Notes: a model not told the origin generated them from the letters alone. A stretch of DNA of 64,000 nt from Hyaloperonospora brassicae (GCA_947650285.1 CANTFL010001463.1:186001-250000); one strand, 5' to 3'; counted from the stretch's first letter, positions 11,559-23,671 are shown. Made by a program: numbers and translations.

Positions 11559-14327
11559 TCAAATGCTATGTACTCTGGATGGACGCGTCAGCGCATGGCT
11601 CTCGTCTGGCGGCACCGCTTCCTTACGGATGGCAGTGATGGCTTCAGCGAATCCAATGCGAGCGTCATTGTGCACGATGCCAACGAGAAACGCTGAGGTC
11701 TGTAGTAGCAGCTGCAGCCGATCCCGTGCGTTCACAATTGCCAGTCTGATGCCCTGCCGTCGCAGTTCAGACTTCAAATGCTTCATCATCTGAATTGTAG
11801 TAGTGTCCCAGTCCATCATGGAGCCTGCGTCAATGACAACACCACGGACAGCTGCTCCATCCGTTTCATAACGCTGGCGCACTTCACGTTCCACCACGCG
11901 CTCAATGTACTCACAATTAGCAAAATATAGCGCGCCTTCCACTCGAATCGCTACGACGTCGGAAAATGGGAGTGCGGTGTCCGGATACAAGTCCAAATCC
12001 ACAACTCGTTTCTCCTGAGTCGCTTCATCAGTCACCTCGCCCAGCGTCGAGATGATCGGCCGACGAGTTTTGTAAATCACAGCAACCAGCGAGCAAAAGA
12101 TGGAGGACAGCAGACCAGGCAGCACGCCCAGTATACATGACAGCACAAACGATGCCAACCACACGTAAAACTCGTCCCGCTTCACACGATACAACCACTT
12201 CGCCTCTTTCAGCTCGATAAGTGAATAGCCTGCGACTATAATGATCGAAGCTAAGCTTGCTTTTGGCAGGTAGGCCAAAGCCGAAGTAGCAGTGTACAGC
12301 ACTATCACCACGACTAGCACAGCAATCACACTCGCAAGCTGCGTGCGTGCGTTCTGCATGTTCACTGCGGTACGTGAAAGACCTCCAGTGGAGGGCATTC
12401 CCTGAAAAAAAGAGCCAACGAGATTGGAAAACCCCAGAGCCATGAGCTCTTGATTTGGCCGAATCCGGTAGCCGTCTTTGATAGCCAAACGTTTAGCCAT
12501 TGCAACACTGCACATGTACGAGATGATGGCGATCGAAAGTGTGTCAATGACGAGATGGTACAAGCGGTCGGCGTCAATGATGTTCTCGCTAAACCCATAC
12601 CAGGGCCTCTTCAACGACGGGTAACCACCTGGAATGTCTCCAGCGAGCGCCAGGGAACCTTCCGGGACCATGTAACCCACGATTCCACCAAGCAGACATA
12701 CTGCGAACGCACCCAAGTCACACACCAGCCTCAGCGCGATTAGCACGGCCATTTTGGAGCGCAATAGCCGGACTGACGTCGACGACGCCGCTAACATGCG
12801 TCCTGTTAGTGCGGTACTGGAGTCTGCTATTTCAGATCCAGTATCAGACTTCGCAGGCGATACAAGTTCTTTCACACGTTGCTTCATCTCGGCCTCAGCT
12901 TTCGCATTACCGTCACCATCATTGTGACAAGCATCACTGTCGTGGGTTCGACGAGGTGTCTCCAATCTCAGCTGCATCGAATTTATCCGCGGCAGCGTTC
13001 GCGCTACGCCTGTTTCGTTTGACTCTGATTCGTGCGTATGGTAAACTGTGCCTGGGCGACTGCCAAAATCCAGAGGTCTCTCGACCGTAATGTAGTGTTC
13101 GTCCGAGAGGGAAAACCCTACGCCTTCGTCGTCCATGCGCGCATGACGAGTGCTTCGAGCCCTTGCCGCCATATCACGGCCTCTTCGCGACACAGCTCCC
13201 CACGGAGATGACAGCACGTCCTCTCGGCGTCGAATCGATCCTGTTGTGGACACTGTGGGCAACCCAGTCCACCTCGATTCGCCCAAAGAGCCTTTCACAT
13301 CTCTCACACCCGAGTCGTATTCGCTATCGCTCCGTTTCAGTTGTCGATTCGTAGGTTTCGACGCATTGCCCGGATCCACATCATCCGCGCACCTTGTAGC
13401 TGTGTCTCTCCAACCATCCTCCGTAGCTCGACTAGCCTCGGTATCATCGCCACTCATGTCCCGCAACTCTCCACCTACCGACTTGGTGCTGATCGACAAC
13501 TGAGTCAGTGCCCTCGACGTCTCGATTGCAAATTGGTTGTCCACTTGTTCCTCGACGCTGGCCAGCTTCGTCACAATCCTCCGTTTCAGCTCGTGCATTC
13601 CCACAAGCACTAGGATCGAAAACGTGCCCAGTGCAAAGCTCAGCACGTTCAGATGCGGGAACTTCTGACACAGATCCAGCACCGTGAGCACAGGGAGGTC
13701 CCTGCTTTTAATGTCCAGTCCGAGCCAGCTCGCCACCTGCGACAACATAATGAGCACACCGCCGGCAGAGAGGAAGCCGCCCATGACCGGCCGCGAGAAA
13801 AAGTCGGCAATCACGCCGAGCCGAAACACGCCCATGAACAGCAGCACGACGCCACTCAGGAAGCTCAGCAAAATGCCCGTCGCAATGCGCTCTTCTTCGC
13901 TCTCGACCTTCTTGATCGCCGAGCCCACTAATAGACTCACTTCGGCGCCATTGGCCACGGACAGCACGCGCGAGGTACCAAAGAGCGGGTAGACCATCGG
14001 CACGACAGCGGCTGTGTAGAGACCGTAAATAGGGGGGACGCCCATGATCGCACTTAGTGAGACCTCTTGGGGCACGAGCATGAGCCCGACGGTAACCCCC
14101 GAGACCACGTCGAATTGCAAATCTTCCCGCACGTCGTAGGCGGGTAACCACTCCAAAATGGGTACATGCTGCTTGACAAACAAGAGGACCCGCTGACGCG
14201 TGACGCGCCGCCGAGCCGCGTGGGCCGACGTCCACAGCGACGACAGCAGCGCCGTCACACTACTGAGCGAGTGCCCGTTGCTGCTACAAGGAGGAGGAGG
14301 AGGAGGAGGAGGAGAGGACGTCGCCAT
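11559..14327 (-). CDS. SLC26/SulP-family anion (sulfate-type) transporter with STAS domain and long internal loop
   Basis: From the ATG at 14327 this is about 922 residues in one exon; the frame stays open to an in-frame ATG at 14543, but the nearer start precedes a short poly-Pro N-tail that fits the family better. The membrane part begins with WLPAYDVREDLQFDVVSG and the SulP hallmark IYGLYTAAVVPMVYPLFGTSR region, followed by many hydrophobic helices. The C-terminus is a cytosolic STAS domain (VVAIRVEGALYFAN, then VVIDAGSMMDWDTTTI). SulP proteins move sulfate, bicarbonate or related anions across membranes; the exact substrate cannot be read here. Oddly, a hydrophilic Ser/Arg/Asp-rich segment of about 270 residues (roughly 250-525) splits the membrane domain, making the protein longer than usual for the family. 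Confidence 0.93.
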   Translation of the reverse strand: MATSSPPPPPPPPCSSNGHSLSSVTALLSSLWTSAHAARRRVTRQRVLLFVKQHVPILEWLPAYDVREDLQFDVVSGVTVGLMLVPQEVSLSAIMGVPPIYGLYTAAVVPMVYPLFGTSRVLSVANGAEVSLLVGSAIKKVESEEERIATGILLSFLSGVVLLFMGVFRLGVIADFFSRPVMGGFLSAGGVLIMLSQVASWLGLDIKSRDLPVLTVLDLCQKFPHLNVLSFALGTFSILVLVGMHELKRRIVTKLASVEEQVDNQFAIETSRALTQLSISTKSVGGELRDMSGDDTEASRATEDGWRDTATRCADDVDPGNASKPTNRQLKRSDSEYDSGVRDVKGSLGESRWTGLPTVSTTGSIRRREDVLSSPWGAVSRRGRDMAARARSTRHARMDDEGVGFSLSDEHYITVERPLDFGSRPGTVYHTHESESNETGVARTLPRINSMQLRLETPRRTHDSDACHNDGDGNAKAEAEMKQRVKELVSPAKSDTGSEIADSSTALTGRMLAASSTSVRLLRSKMAVLIALRLVCDLGAFAVCLLGGIVGYMVPEGSLALAGDIPGGYPSLKRPWYGFSENIIDADRLYHLVIDTLSIAIISYMCSVAMAKRLAIKDGYRIRPNQELMALGFSNLVGSFFQGMPSTGGLSRTAVNMQNARTQLASVIAVLVVVIVLYTATSALAYLPKASLASIIIVAGYSLIELKEAKWLYRVKRDEFYVWLASFVLSCILGVLPGLLSSIFCSLVAVIYKTRRPIISTLGEVTDEATQEKRVVDLDLYPDTALPFSDVVAIRVEGALYFANCEYIERVVEREVRQRYETDGAAVRGVVIDAGSMMDWDTTTIQMMKHLKSELRRQGIRLAIVNARDRLQLLLQTSAFLVGIVHNDARIGFAEAITAIRKEAVPPDESHALTRPSRVHSI

Positions 14328-14543
14328 GGACAGCGTCCTGTGGCTTGGAGCGCGTGTCGCGAAGAGGCTGTTGAGCCTCGTCGACGTCGGAAGAAGAGAT
14401 GGTCGTTGTGACGGGGGACTCTCTACGTAGCGATCGGTCAATTCCTTTGTGGAATATAGTCGGCCAGTAGGTCCTCGAGAGCACAGAACCGTCGAGTGCT
14501 TGGTTTTTGCCGGTATACCGAATGAGTATCGATATCGTCTCAT

Positions 14544-16334
14544 CAGAAGACAGCGCGTGGTTTTGTGATCACTGGGCCACCGGATCAGATGGGATAATTG
14601 CTACGTCCGCACCATGTACTGATTGAATCTCGAACTTATATAGAGAAAAAAGAAGGCCGAATGCTTTATGATCCATCAAAAGACAATAAACATATAGGAC
14701 CTTTGGACAATGTTTCCGCATGACCTATATTGCTTCTCTACATTTAGGTCTTCGTTAAAGCCCACTGGAATGAACGCCACGTCAGATAAGCACACTCAGG
14801 AAATTACTGCTTGCTGCGGGTAGCATCGACGACCACATTGAAACGACAAGTGCTCGATCATCCCGAGAACAAGAATCATTGACCAAGGCAAAGGCCAAAT
14901 AACGAGCCAGGATGTTGAAGCATCAACGATTAAGCAGTTCGTACCTTGTATCGTCCTATGCCGCACAGGACTCCTATTTCTGAGGCGCGAGGCTAAACAG
15001 TTGGCTTCCCTCGTCTTTCTGTGAGATTTCTGCGCGTGTCTGGATCTTTTCCTTGCTATTACTTCATTCTTTATTGATGTGTTTTGCGTGCATAAACGCA
15101 GATGGCTCTTGGCTTGTCGATGCTTTTGGTCTCTCACGCCTAAATTCCACGGGACGTCCTTTTGTCCTGACACCAGATGGCCCATCAATCGTTGGACTAT
15201 TCCAATCTCTTCTACACGAACCTGTCCAACGGCAGAGACCCTTGACGCTGTCAAAAGTTCATCGAATGCTTTGACCGGGATCACAAGTGTTATAAGGTAC
15301 GTCTGGAACGGATGAAAACACGCTCGCCACATCGAAATCGAAACATCTTTGTGAGACGTCAAGTCAAGTATATGAAGTCCAGTAATGGTAACTACAAGCG
15401 AGATGTTGAAAAAAACGGCTTGATGTTGATGGTGCAGATGGACTTTTTGGCAATCAAAAACGAACCTAGGCTGCGTTTATAATACATGTAGCTGAGAATG
15501 TTGTAGCTTGACATGTGGCGTTGTAGTAGTGTGCAAATCGTAGACGAAAGCGCATGAGCGTACACGCCCGCACATTCATTTCGATTGTCCATGTAAGAGT
15601 GACGAATTTTGACATGGACAATGTTATGAAAATGTGTCGAGTAAGAATTAGATAGGCCAGATGGTTTTTGACTCATACAAAGGACATGACCGCTGCACAT
15701 AATTTGAAAAACAGCACAAAAATAAATCATTCAGGGCCGTGTCACAGTAAATCAGCAGTAAACGCTCTCCATCCCCGCTTAGCTACTCGTTCAATCAGAC
15801 GCAGCGCAATTATGATCTGTGCTTCTCTTCTCATTTTCTTGACGGCTGCTGTCTCTGCATCTGGGTATTGATTTAACTTTGGTCATGAAAACGGCTGCTG
15901 CAGTTTGGCTCACCCGATCTATAGGATGAACGAAATGGGCGAACCGGTGTCCTGCTCTTAGCCGAAAATGGTTCTGGCTGCGGTGATATTGGACGTGAGG
16001 TTTGTGATGCATGATGAGGATGGTGTAGTCTGACGATGAACTGATTCTTGCGCTGTGTATGTGATACCGGTAGACGATGGTGCGCGCTGACTCGTATAAA
16101 TTTAACAATTGTTTATCTTGGATACATTATTGATCGAAGAATAATTTGAGTCGTCTTGAAGTCGTTGTGACCGCCTTCTTGTCACTGACTGAAATTGGTG
16201 TTGATTTCTGCTCGTTCTCCACCGGGCGTGCTTTGACATCGCTTACATTTACGTGATCGACAACGTTTGCGATCGTAAGTACATCTATGTGTTGAGATAA
16301 CGTAGAATACCCATACTTTTGCTTAACAGGATAT
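14544..16334. other. No assignable gene
   Basis: A 188-codon minus frame (15362-14796) and shorter overlapping frames occur, but none shows a domain, signal peptide with a convincing mature part, or clear splice sites. The stretch lies between the transporter's 5' end and element A. Confidence 0.45.
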
Positions 16335-16776
16335 TGTAACGGGGCAATGTTGACTACGCACTGGTTGACCAGTACGGAGTATACTTCCACTGACGACAGT
16401 GGTCGACAGTGCCCTGCTAGGTTTTTTAGGGAAAACACAGAGGAAGTAAAGGAGACTAAGTATTCAGACTAGTCTCTGGTAAAAGTAATACTGTATTAAT
16501 ATAATTAAGTCCTATAACTCCTTGTATCTCGTTGTCCTGACTTAATTATACTAATATGACTATATGTATGATGACGTCTACTCACCACCCATTGCGCGCG
16601 TCTAGCAGCGATTGGTGGGTTGATATCATCACGATATTAACCAATGAGTAGACCATTCGGTCATCCCAACAATATCACCATGTCTTGTGATATTGTTAAA
16701 ATAATATTCGGCGTAATATTCTATATTGTCAGATTGTTTTAAATGACAATCTCATGTAACGGTCTACCCCCTTACA
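16335..16776 (-). repeat. 3' LTR of element A
   Basis: 442 bp, the same length as the 5' LTR. The two are very similar, but they differ at roughly nine positions within the first 55 bases (16335-16390), so they are no longer identical as they would be at insertion. A pyrimidine-rich stretch just inside (16779-16788) is purine-rich on the element's coding strand and fits a polypurine tract. Confidence 0.92.
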
Positions 16777-16860
16777 TCACCCGTCCTTTATCTGATAGTC
16801 ACCGTGTGACTATCGAAAACTTGGTGGCCACCCGTTGGAAACCAGTGGGACAGGGAGCAC

Positions 16861-18513
16861 TTGCTTGGTCAGACCCATTCACTCCTGACCTTGCCTCGCA
16901 TAGTTAACATGTCTATGCGAGGTGGTTCGAAGACCACACAGCCTGCTGCTGTGCCAGCCTCTGTGGCAGACGCTTCGTCGTATGCTGCTTGTTCTCCGTC
17001 TGCAGCGGAAGGTGCTGCAGACGCACGCGGTATCGCACCACGTGCACATAATGACCTTGTCAATGAGGTCATCAATTCTGGCGAGTCAGACGTGCCTGAC
17101 TCGCGCAACGTTCTAGAGGCATCCCGATCACCGGCGGTGCCTCATCATTCGTCAATTGCACTGTCAAACGAGCGGACTCGTGAAATGCAACACAGTCTGT
17201 TCGGCAGAGATGATGAACTATATGGTGAGGACTACTATGCCTCACCAGTATCAACTCGTGCTTCCCCGCAAGAGCGTGATTACGATGGCGAGAGCCGTCT
17301 TCATTCTGAAAGCCGTGGTACCGAACCAGGTACCATATTGAAGCCTGATGAGCTGAAGCCGTGGCGCTTGCCCGAGCAGCTCATCAATAGCTTGTCTCAC
17401 GACACAAGCCAACACCATCGAATACTATGATTCGATGCGAGCGAGCTCCATGGCTTAAGTTCCAGCGCGAGTAACTATCGCGATAAAAATACTTTTTTCT
17501 CGATGCCTTCCTTGGGCATCGATGGTACAATGGTAACCAAAAGCGTGACAAGAACTCGCTTTTGGCAGCGTGGAACGCCTTCGTCCAAAATATCAAGAAT
17601 TTTGGACGAGAAGGATGGCTCCAAAAACTTGAAGCAGTACGCATCAAGTTTGAAAAGCGAACGCCAACCGGTGCTAGGTACCGGTTGCACTGTTTGTCGA
17701 GTGAGGCCAGCATTCCATGCCTCACTTGGGGAGATTCTTGTGCGAGTTGTGTTGACAACTCGCAGCGTGCACATAGGGACGTGTATTCCCTTAGTTCGCC
17801 CTGGGGAAGGGCACACATCTCGGCTGAGATGCGGGACGCGATTGCAAACTTGCAATCCGTCTACAAACGCCAAAAGAGTGTATTTATCGATGGGTTTCTC
17901 GGACCAATCGGATGAGTCTCGTCATATTGGTGAACGAGACCTTCAACGTCCATCATTAGCTGGAAGCGGGGCTCCCAGCTGTTTCACGAGGGTGGATACC
18001 CCCGCCATTGGACGAGGTAACTCGTCCTTGATCCTGAATCGTCACGATGGTTCAAGATACGCTCCACTAGAAAGCGTTGACCACTGTGTGAGTCCGCCAA
18101 AGGATGTGGCGGAGGAGGAAAGACCTCCTCCAGATCGTTCTGCTCACCATCTCTATCCTCACGAGATGGATCGCGCAATCGTTGAATTGCGCGATAATTT
18201 AGAGCACGAGAGGGACAGACGTTACGCTCTGACTGACTCTTTTCGGAAGTACCGCAAAGATTACGAGGCGAACCGTACGAAGGACCGCGCTGAGTATGAG
18301 GTCGCACAGCTGCAGGCCGAGCGCGACATCCTCTCCTTCTTTGGCGAGCTGGCGACAGCTCACGGAGAGATCTCTCAGTTGCGTTCTGAGGTCTCTTATT
18401 TACGCGACCAGACGGACCGTCTGGAGCGCGAACGCAAGAACTTGATGGATTTTTTTGAACGTGGGGGCTATCTTCATCGGAAGAAGAAGGCTCGTACTGA
18501 CAGTACGGCCTGA
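16861..18513 (+). CDS. Antisense (convergent) accessory ORF of element A, broken
   Basis: This frame runs opposite to gag-pol, starting 85 bases inside the 3' LTR (possible starts 16861 or 16909) and ending within the pol C-terminal coding region. Part 1 (16861-17430) is Ser/Ala-rich and acidic and ends HHRIL-stop. The frame reopens directly and then shifts at a T-run near 17490 to a frame with a protein-like middle segment (17562-17915). The last part (about 18166-18513) looks like a coiled coil: heptad-like runs with ELRDNLEHERDRRY, AQLQAERDIL, and LRDQTDRLERERKNL, followed by a basic tail. Element B has the counterpart (33114-31458). Function unknown. The overlap with pol on the other strand means the coiled-coil frame could be partly a shadow, but the coding-like features on this strand are strong. 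Confidence 0.5.
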
Positions 18514-18757
18514 GTCGCCCCACGAAAAATGTAGGATGTGTGCGCATCTTACGTGGCAATTCGATCGTGTATGCATTGCCCTTGCGGTAAAACACACGAA
18601 AGGGACCAATGTATTTCGGCAGTAGTAAACTACTGCCGACATTAGTGACTACATGTCCAGGTAATTTTACCGTAGACAGTAGTACTAGGTCGTTAACCTT
18701 AAATGAAAGAACGTTTGCTCTTCCATTCTTGTCTGCGTTCCGTTTCTGGCCGTCCAC
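17984..18757 (-). pseudogene. Integrase C-terminus and chromodomain, element A
   Basis: Opens with the integrase C-terminal GPY/F-like block (LLPKYIGPFRVFYRKGNAYT) and THPTFFVGRLRPY. A Pro/Arg-rich linker leads to a chromodomain (RFLVERILNHRDD...TSYLVQWRGYPPS). The TGA at 17986-17984 interrupts the chromodomain, but downstream the same frame continues NSWEPRFQLMMDVEGL, so the domain was once complete. Chromodomains on integrase direct chromovirus insertion to particular chromatin. Element B shares the same stop. Confidence 0.85.
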
Positions 18758-18957
18758 CGCATTTGCGATGGAGTCCTAAACAAAACGGACTACCGCCTCT
18801 CGAGTCAGCAGGAAGTTCTCTGCTGACTCGTTCTTTTAACTTTCAGTGCGCTTCGTGCGCACTGCTAGTAGATTCTTCGCTTCTTCAGCGAGGTTGTCCA
18901 CTTCCTCGCTGGAATTATCGTTGACTATACTGAATATCCCAGCATCGTCATCATTGT

Positions 18958-20156
18958 CTAAAGTAGTAGCAGCGTCATTGCTACTGCTAAGATCAACTTC
19001 TTCGATGTCGACATTATCGACATCGACATCAAACGTATCGGCGTGAGCGGTGATACGTGATGAGCAAGAGCCAATACGGTATTTGCATGAGCGAGTCCCT
19101 CCCCCCTTAACTCAGAGTCACTCTGTATGAGGACGGGAATACGTGGGTGGCGTAAGCCATTCACGTAGAACGGTGTATTCGTCGTAAACGTATACACGGA
19201 GTTGTTGATGGCAAATGCAATCGTCGGCAAAAACTCACTCCAACTCGAGAACGAGTGGACGTATCCACGAAGAATTTCTTTGAGGACACGGTTCGCCCGT
19301 TCTGTCTCAACATCTGTTTCAGGATGGTCAGAGGTTGACATCTTTAATCTTGTTCCGAGTGAACGGAACTCGGATTACCAAAACTCCGCCGTGAACCGAG
19401 GATCACGGTCGGATACAAGTTTACGGGGTAATCCGTGGAGTCGAAATATCGTGTCGATGAAGACACGCGCACAGCCTTGAGCCGTGATCGAATCGGGGAC
19501 CGCAGCAAGATGTAACATCTTGCTGAAACGATCGACAAACACAAGAATATCTTAATATTTGTGAGCTTCCTCGGGAAACCCGAAGACAAAGTCCATGAAA
19601 ACGGACTCCCAACATTCTGCCAGTACCGGCAGAGGTTGTAGTGGCGCACGGGATGAAGTTCTAGGCTTCACCCGTTGGCAGACCTTGCAATAACGAATGT
19701 ACTTGCGTACGAACTGATACTGGAGATTATATTATTAGTCACGAAAGACTTACCTTGAGGTAAGTCTTTTTCCTTACCCCGATACCCGCCTGAAGGCGCA
19801 TCGTGACATTCGAACATGATGCGTAATCTCAATTCATCATGATCGGGAACGACGACACGAGGCGTGTCGTCGGAAACTGCTGTATAGTACAGCAGGCCAT
19901 TGCGAGTCGTGTACCGATCCAAAGAGGAACGGTACAGAGCCGGCAAATCCGACAAGGATTTCCGGGATGGGTTTGTAAGATGACCCATCAAACGGGGTAG
20001 ATTTTTATCTCCTGCGTATGCCTTTCTGCACGTCGTCGAGTAAAGGCGACGACAGCACGCTGACTGACAGCGCCGAAATAGTGGCCACGGCCTCACTATT
20101 GACTGGTGTAGTCGGCTTGAAATCGGGCCGACGTGATAACTCATCAGCGACGACAT
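18958..20156 (-). pseudogene. Integrase zinc-binding and catalytic domains, element A
   Basis: Frames at 20156-19668 and 19341-18958 plus the region between carry the HHCC-type N-domain (ECHDAPSGGYRGKEK, then CKVCQRVKP), the first catalytic Asp in MDFVFGFPEE, the second in VSDRDPRFTAEFW, and the Glu in DVETERANRVLKE. All three DDE residues are therefore present. Stops after KY and EFW and a frame change near 19740 prevent expression. In B the lesions are the same. Confidence 0.85.
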
Positions 20157-20991
20157 TAAGTCGTCCTGGCTTGTACTTTACGGAGAAGTTATACTCCGCG
20201 AAGAAGGACAGCCACCTCGCCATCATTTGCGAGAGGTGTGGACTGTTTACGGCCGTGCGTAGTGACGCATGGTCCGGATAGACGATGAACGGTCTATATT
20301 TCAAGAGATAGATCCGGAACTTAGCCAGTGCATACTTTATGGCAAGTAGTTCTTTGTCATGCACTGGGTAATTGCGTTCAGCTGGTCGCAGCTGACGCGA
20401 TTGATAGCAGACGACGCGCTCTACGCCGTCTGTATCATACTTCATCAACGCACAGCCGATAGCAAAATCGCTGGCGTCACAGACCACATGAAATGGTCTG
20501 TCCTGATCTTCAATCTTCAAGATGGGCGATTGCATCAAGATTTTCTTGAGGCTTTCAAAGGAACGCTGACAGTCAGCGTTCCATGAACACTTCACATCTT
20601 TCTTGAGCAAGCAAGAAAGATGGACAGTCATCTCGGCGTAATTCCGCGAATACTTGTGCAAGTACGCCGCTATCCCACGGATCTTACGAAGTCCCTTGAC
20701 ATCGACTGACACTGGCCAGTCGGTGATCGCCTTGATCTTTTCGGTATCAGGGCGGACGCCTTGTTTGACGACGATGCAACCAAGAAGTGGTATTTCGCTC
20801 GCCGCGAATATACACTTCTTGAGGTTGGCATACAACGTATGCTTGCGCATAAGTTGAAGAACTTGACAAACGTGAGTTTTGTGAGCTTCAACGTCCGTCC
20901 TTCCGTCCATAGCCCGGCTATGGACGAACACATCGTCGAAGTAACTCGGTGCGAAATCTCGCACCGGTCTCACAACAGATTTGTAACACAT
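20005..20991 (-). pseudogene. RT C-terminal part and RNase H, element A
   Basis: A 328-codon frame holding the RT active-site box YFDD (minus, 20943-20932, intact), the KKCIFAASEIPLLGC connection, a HVVCDASDFAIGCALMKYD RNase H start and the YPDHASLRTAV, RLNVVADELSRRPD end of RNase H. Upstream frameshifts separate it from the RT fingers. It differs from the equivalent B frame at six residues of 328. Confidence 0.88.
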
Positions 20992-22380
20992 CTGTTGAAC
21001 GTTGTAGGGGCATTACTCAGCCCGTGTGGCATCACTAGCCACTCCCACAGCATACCGCTGGGGGTACTCACTGCCGTGTACGGGATGTCCCGTTCACACA
21101 TGAGGATCTGACAAAATCCATCCTCAGATCGATGGACGAAAAGATGGTACTCTTTGACATACCATCTATGATTACGTCCTTTCTCGGTATCGGCGTCTGA
21201 GCCGGTACCGGTGCAGCATTCAATTTGTTGAATGCGTGCACTATCCGCCACCCTCATGTGGACTTTTGCAGACAGAAGGTCGGAAAGCTGTGAGGGGAAA
21301 TTGATTCCCTCACTTGACCTGCCGCTAAGCGATCGGTAAAAAACTTATCGATCGCTTTCACCTGTTCACGAGGCAGTGGCCACTGCTTCATGACACAATA
21401 TTTTGAGCCCGGTTTGAGCTCGATCTCGCGTCGAGTGCCTTTGTCCTTAGGCAACTCGCAAGGCACGGATTCAGGGAACACATCGTTGAATTCGATCAAA
21501 TCCTTTTACAAAGGATTTGCCTGAAGCGACTTCCAGGATTGAGATTCATATCTCTCAATCCGAGTCTTCTCATCGATGACGCTTTCGTCCATCGAATAAC
21601 TGCTGAGAACCCTCTCGGTCTCAGTAAACACCGTTGCCGATCGAATATCGATGACGTACTCGTCCTCCGCGACGAGTATGTAGATCTGCTTGACTTTGCC
21701 ACTGCGCAGATCACGCAAGAACCGTTTCGTTTCTAGCGTCGGCAATTGAGTTATCTCCGAAGTTAGTATCGGAGGCACTATCAGATCAAGCATGTAAGCG
21801 CCTACGATTGATCCATCATTAACCAAGACATTCACTGTCTCTATTACCTCCTGGAAAGTCACATCCATAGGATACAGGAGAGCTTTCTCCACAATGTAGT
21901 GATCATCTGCATTGTGTTCTTGTACAGTCGTACTAACGACCGTACCGCAAGTGAGGCCATCGCACTCACTTACAGTACAACCCCATGAGTTTGGGCGCTC
22001 CAAGATATTCTTCAGATTGTCATCTGATAAACAAGTGGCAGTCATCGATACTGATCGATGCTGCCAGCTCACCCTTGGCTCGTATCTCCTGAGCAAAGGT
22101 AGTCCTAGGATGATATCAAACTTGTCATCCAGGTCGAGTACGATGAAATCATCATCGTACTGTTCGCCTTTTCACGTGTTGTGGATTCCGACTACACGTT
22201 TCTTCACGGTGATCGATGTGCCTCTCGCAAGGCGCACCTTCATCTCCGTTGGAGGGATCTCCCGCTACACGAAGTTAATACTTCCAGCCTCTGGTGACTG
22301 GCGACGAACAAAGTTGTTCGACGCCCCACAGTCAGCTAGGGCGCGAAGTGAAAAGTCCTTTGTCACTTCCAATATAAGGT
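20970..22380 (-). pseudogene. Protease and RT N-terminal part, element A
   Basis: The protease reads ADCGASNNFVRRQ at the active site (normally DSGA or DTGA) and later DIILGLPLLRRY. RT follows with KQWPLPREQVKAIDKFF, SISPHSFPTFC, a stop, then GWRIVHAFNKLN. Stops after INFV, HNT and ANPL and one frameshift near 21130 break it. B has the same set. Confidence 0.85.
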
Positions 22381-22499
22381 GATGAGGGACACCTCATCAC
22401 CAAGTGCAGAGACACACAGGGACTGCGTGTCGGGAGCAACCTTCGTCAAAAGATTTGCAAATTCTCTTGATGTTTCTGGATCAGTAGGGCGCTCCGCCC

Positions 22500-23621
22500 T
22501 TACTGATCCCGACCGTTTTTTGATGATTGGTATCGCTGTTGCAACTTCGCAACAGCAACGGACCCTCGCCCTCCAGTTCTTCTTGCTGGTGGACGATTAC
22601 TGCGCTCATCACCGCGAGGCACTGAGCGAGGGATACTGCATTCATATGCGTAGTTTCCCAGTTTATGACAGCGATGGCATATCACCGATCGCTTGTCATT
22701 CGCTGGGCGAGTTTTCTCGCCCTCGATATTACAGAGGTCCATTGCCTCTGGACCTCCGACCGCTGATTGTCTCTGCGGACGAAAGGGGGTCAGCGTAGTG
22801 TGATCCTGTCTCACACTAAAATCTTCTTGCTCCGCAGCGAAGATTGCCTCTGAGAGCGTCTTTAGCTCTCCGCGGAACAGGTGGTCCCTGACGTGACCAT
22901 CGGACAGCCCTTGAATGAAGATTGTGATCAACACAAACTCACTCACAGGGTTCGCTACCATGCTACTTGCACGGTAGCGCATATGCTGAGCGTAAGCGTG
23001 AACCTTACGCTTACCCTGTTTGATCTCAAGGAGTTCAGAGAGAGTCCTGAACTCTGATCTGGGCGGCTCAAACGTCTCACTGAGCAGGTCCTTGAAGACG
23101 TCTAACGACTAGAACACGTTAGACTCGTGAAAATAGAAATTCAGGTCCCAAGCTCTGGCTTCTCCTGCCATGTAAGACTGAGCAAATGCGACTTGTATTT
23201 GTTCGTTGTCGATGCGACGGGCCTCTATGGCACCGTCGATCCCGACGAACCATCTTAACAGGGAGTCTTCCTCGACTCCCCGATACTTGGATGTCTCTAA
23301 CTTGAGAGACTCCTGACGACGCTCACGCGTCGAACTTGCGGACTGAGACTGTTGTTGTCTCAGTGCTTCCTTCCGCTGGTGATCTTGTGGTTGTAACAAG
23401 GTCACCTGCGCTCGCGACTCATCATGTTCTCGTTACAAGAACTTGCTAATGACGGCCTGTTGCTGGTCCCTATCCCTTGAGGATAGCATGGCCCATATGG
23501 CTTCTTCGCCAACGGTCGAACTCATTCGTTCTATCGCACTCCATTTGACATCGCTCAAATGGGAGTAGATTGCACGAGTTCCGTAAAACCTGTCGCCTTC
23601 GACATCGTCCAACATATTCAC
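22500..23621 (-). pseudogene. gag, element A
   Basis: One frame with two internal stops (as in B at 26351-27472). It encodes a capsid-like protein beginning MNMLDDVEGDRFYG, with a QQQ-rich stretch, and ending in a zinc knuckle CHRCHKLGNYAYEC. The knuckle's His is Asn, so the metal site is incomplete. Gag would package element RNA. Confidence 0.85.
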
Positions 23622-23671
23622 GTTAGGCGATGGGGTTGTGGTCCTTGGACGGACTACAAATTGCTACCAGG

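Noticed and set aside
13708..14235. 175-codon frame overlapping the transporter
   Set aside because: Arg/Ala/Gly-rich shadow of the SLC26 coding frame.
14796..15362. 188-codon minus-strand frame upstream of the transporter
   Set aside because: No recognised domain, and overlapping plus frames are as long relative to composition; left unassigned.
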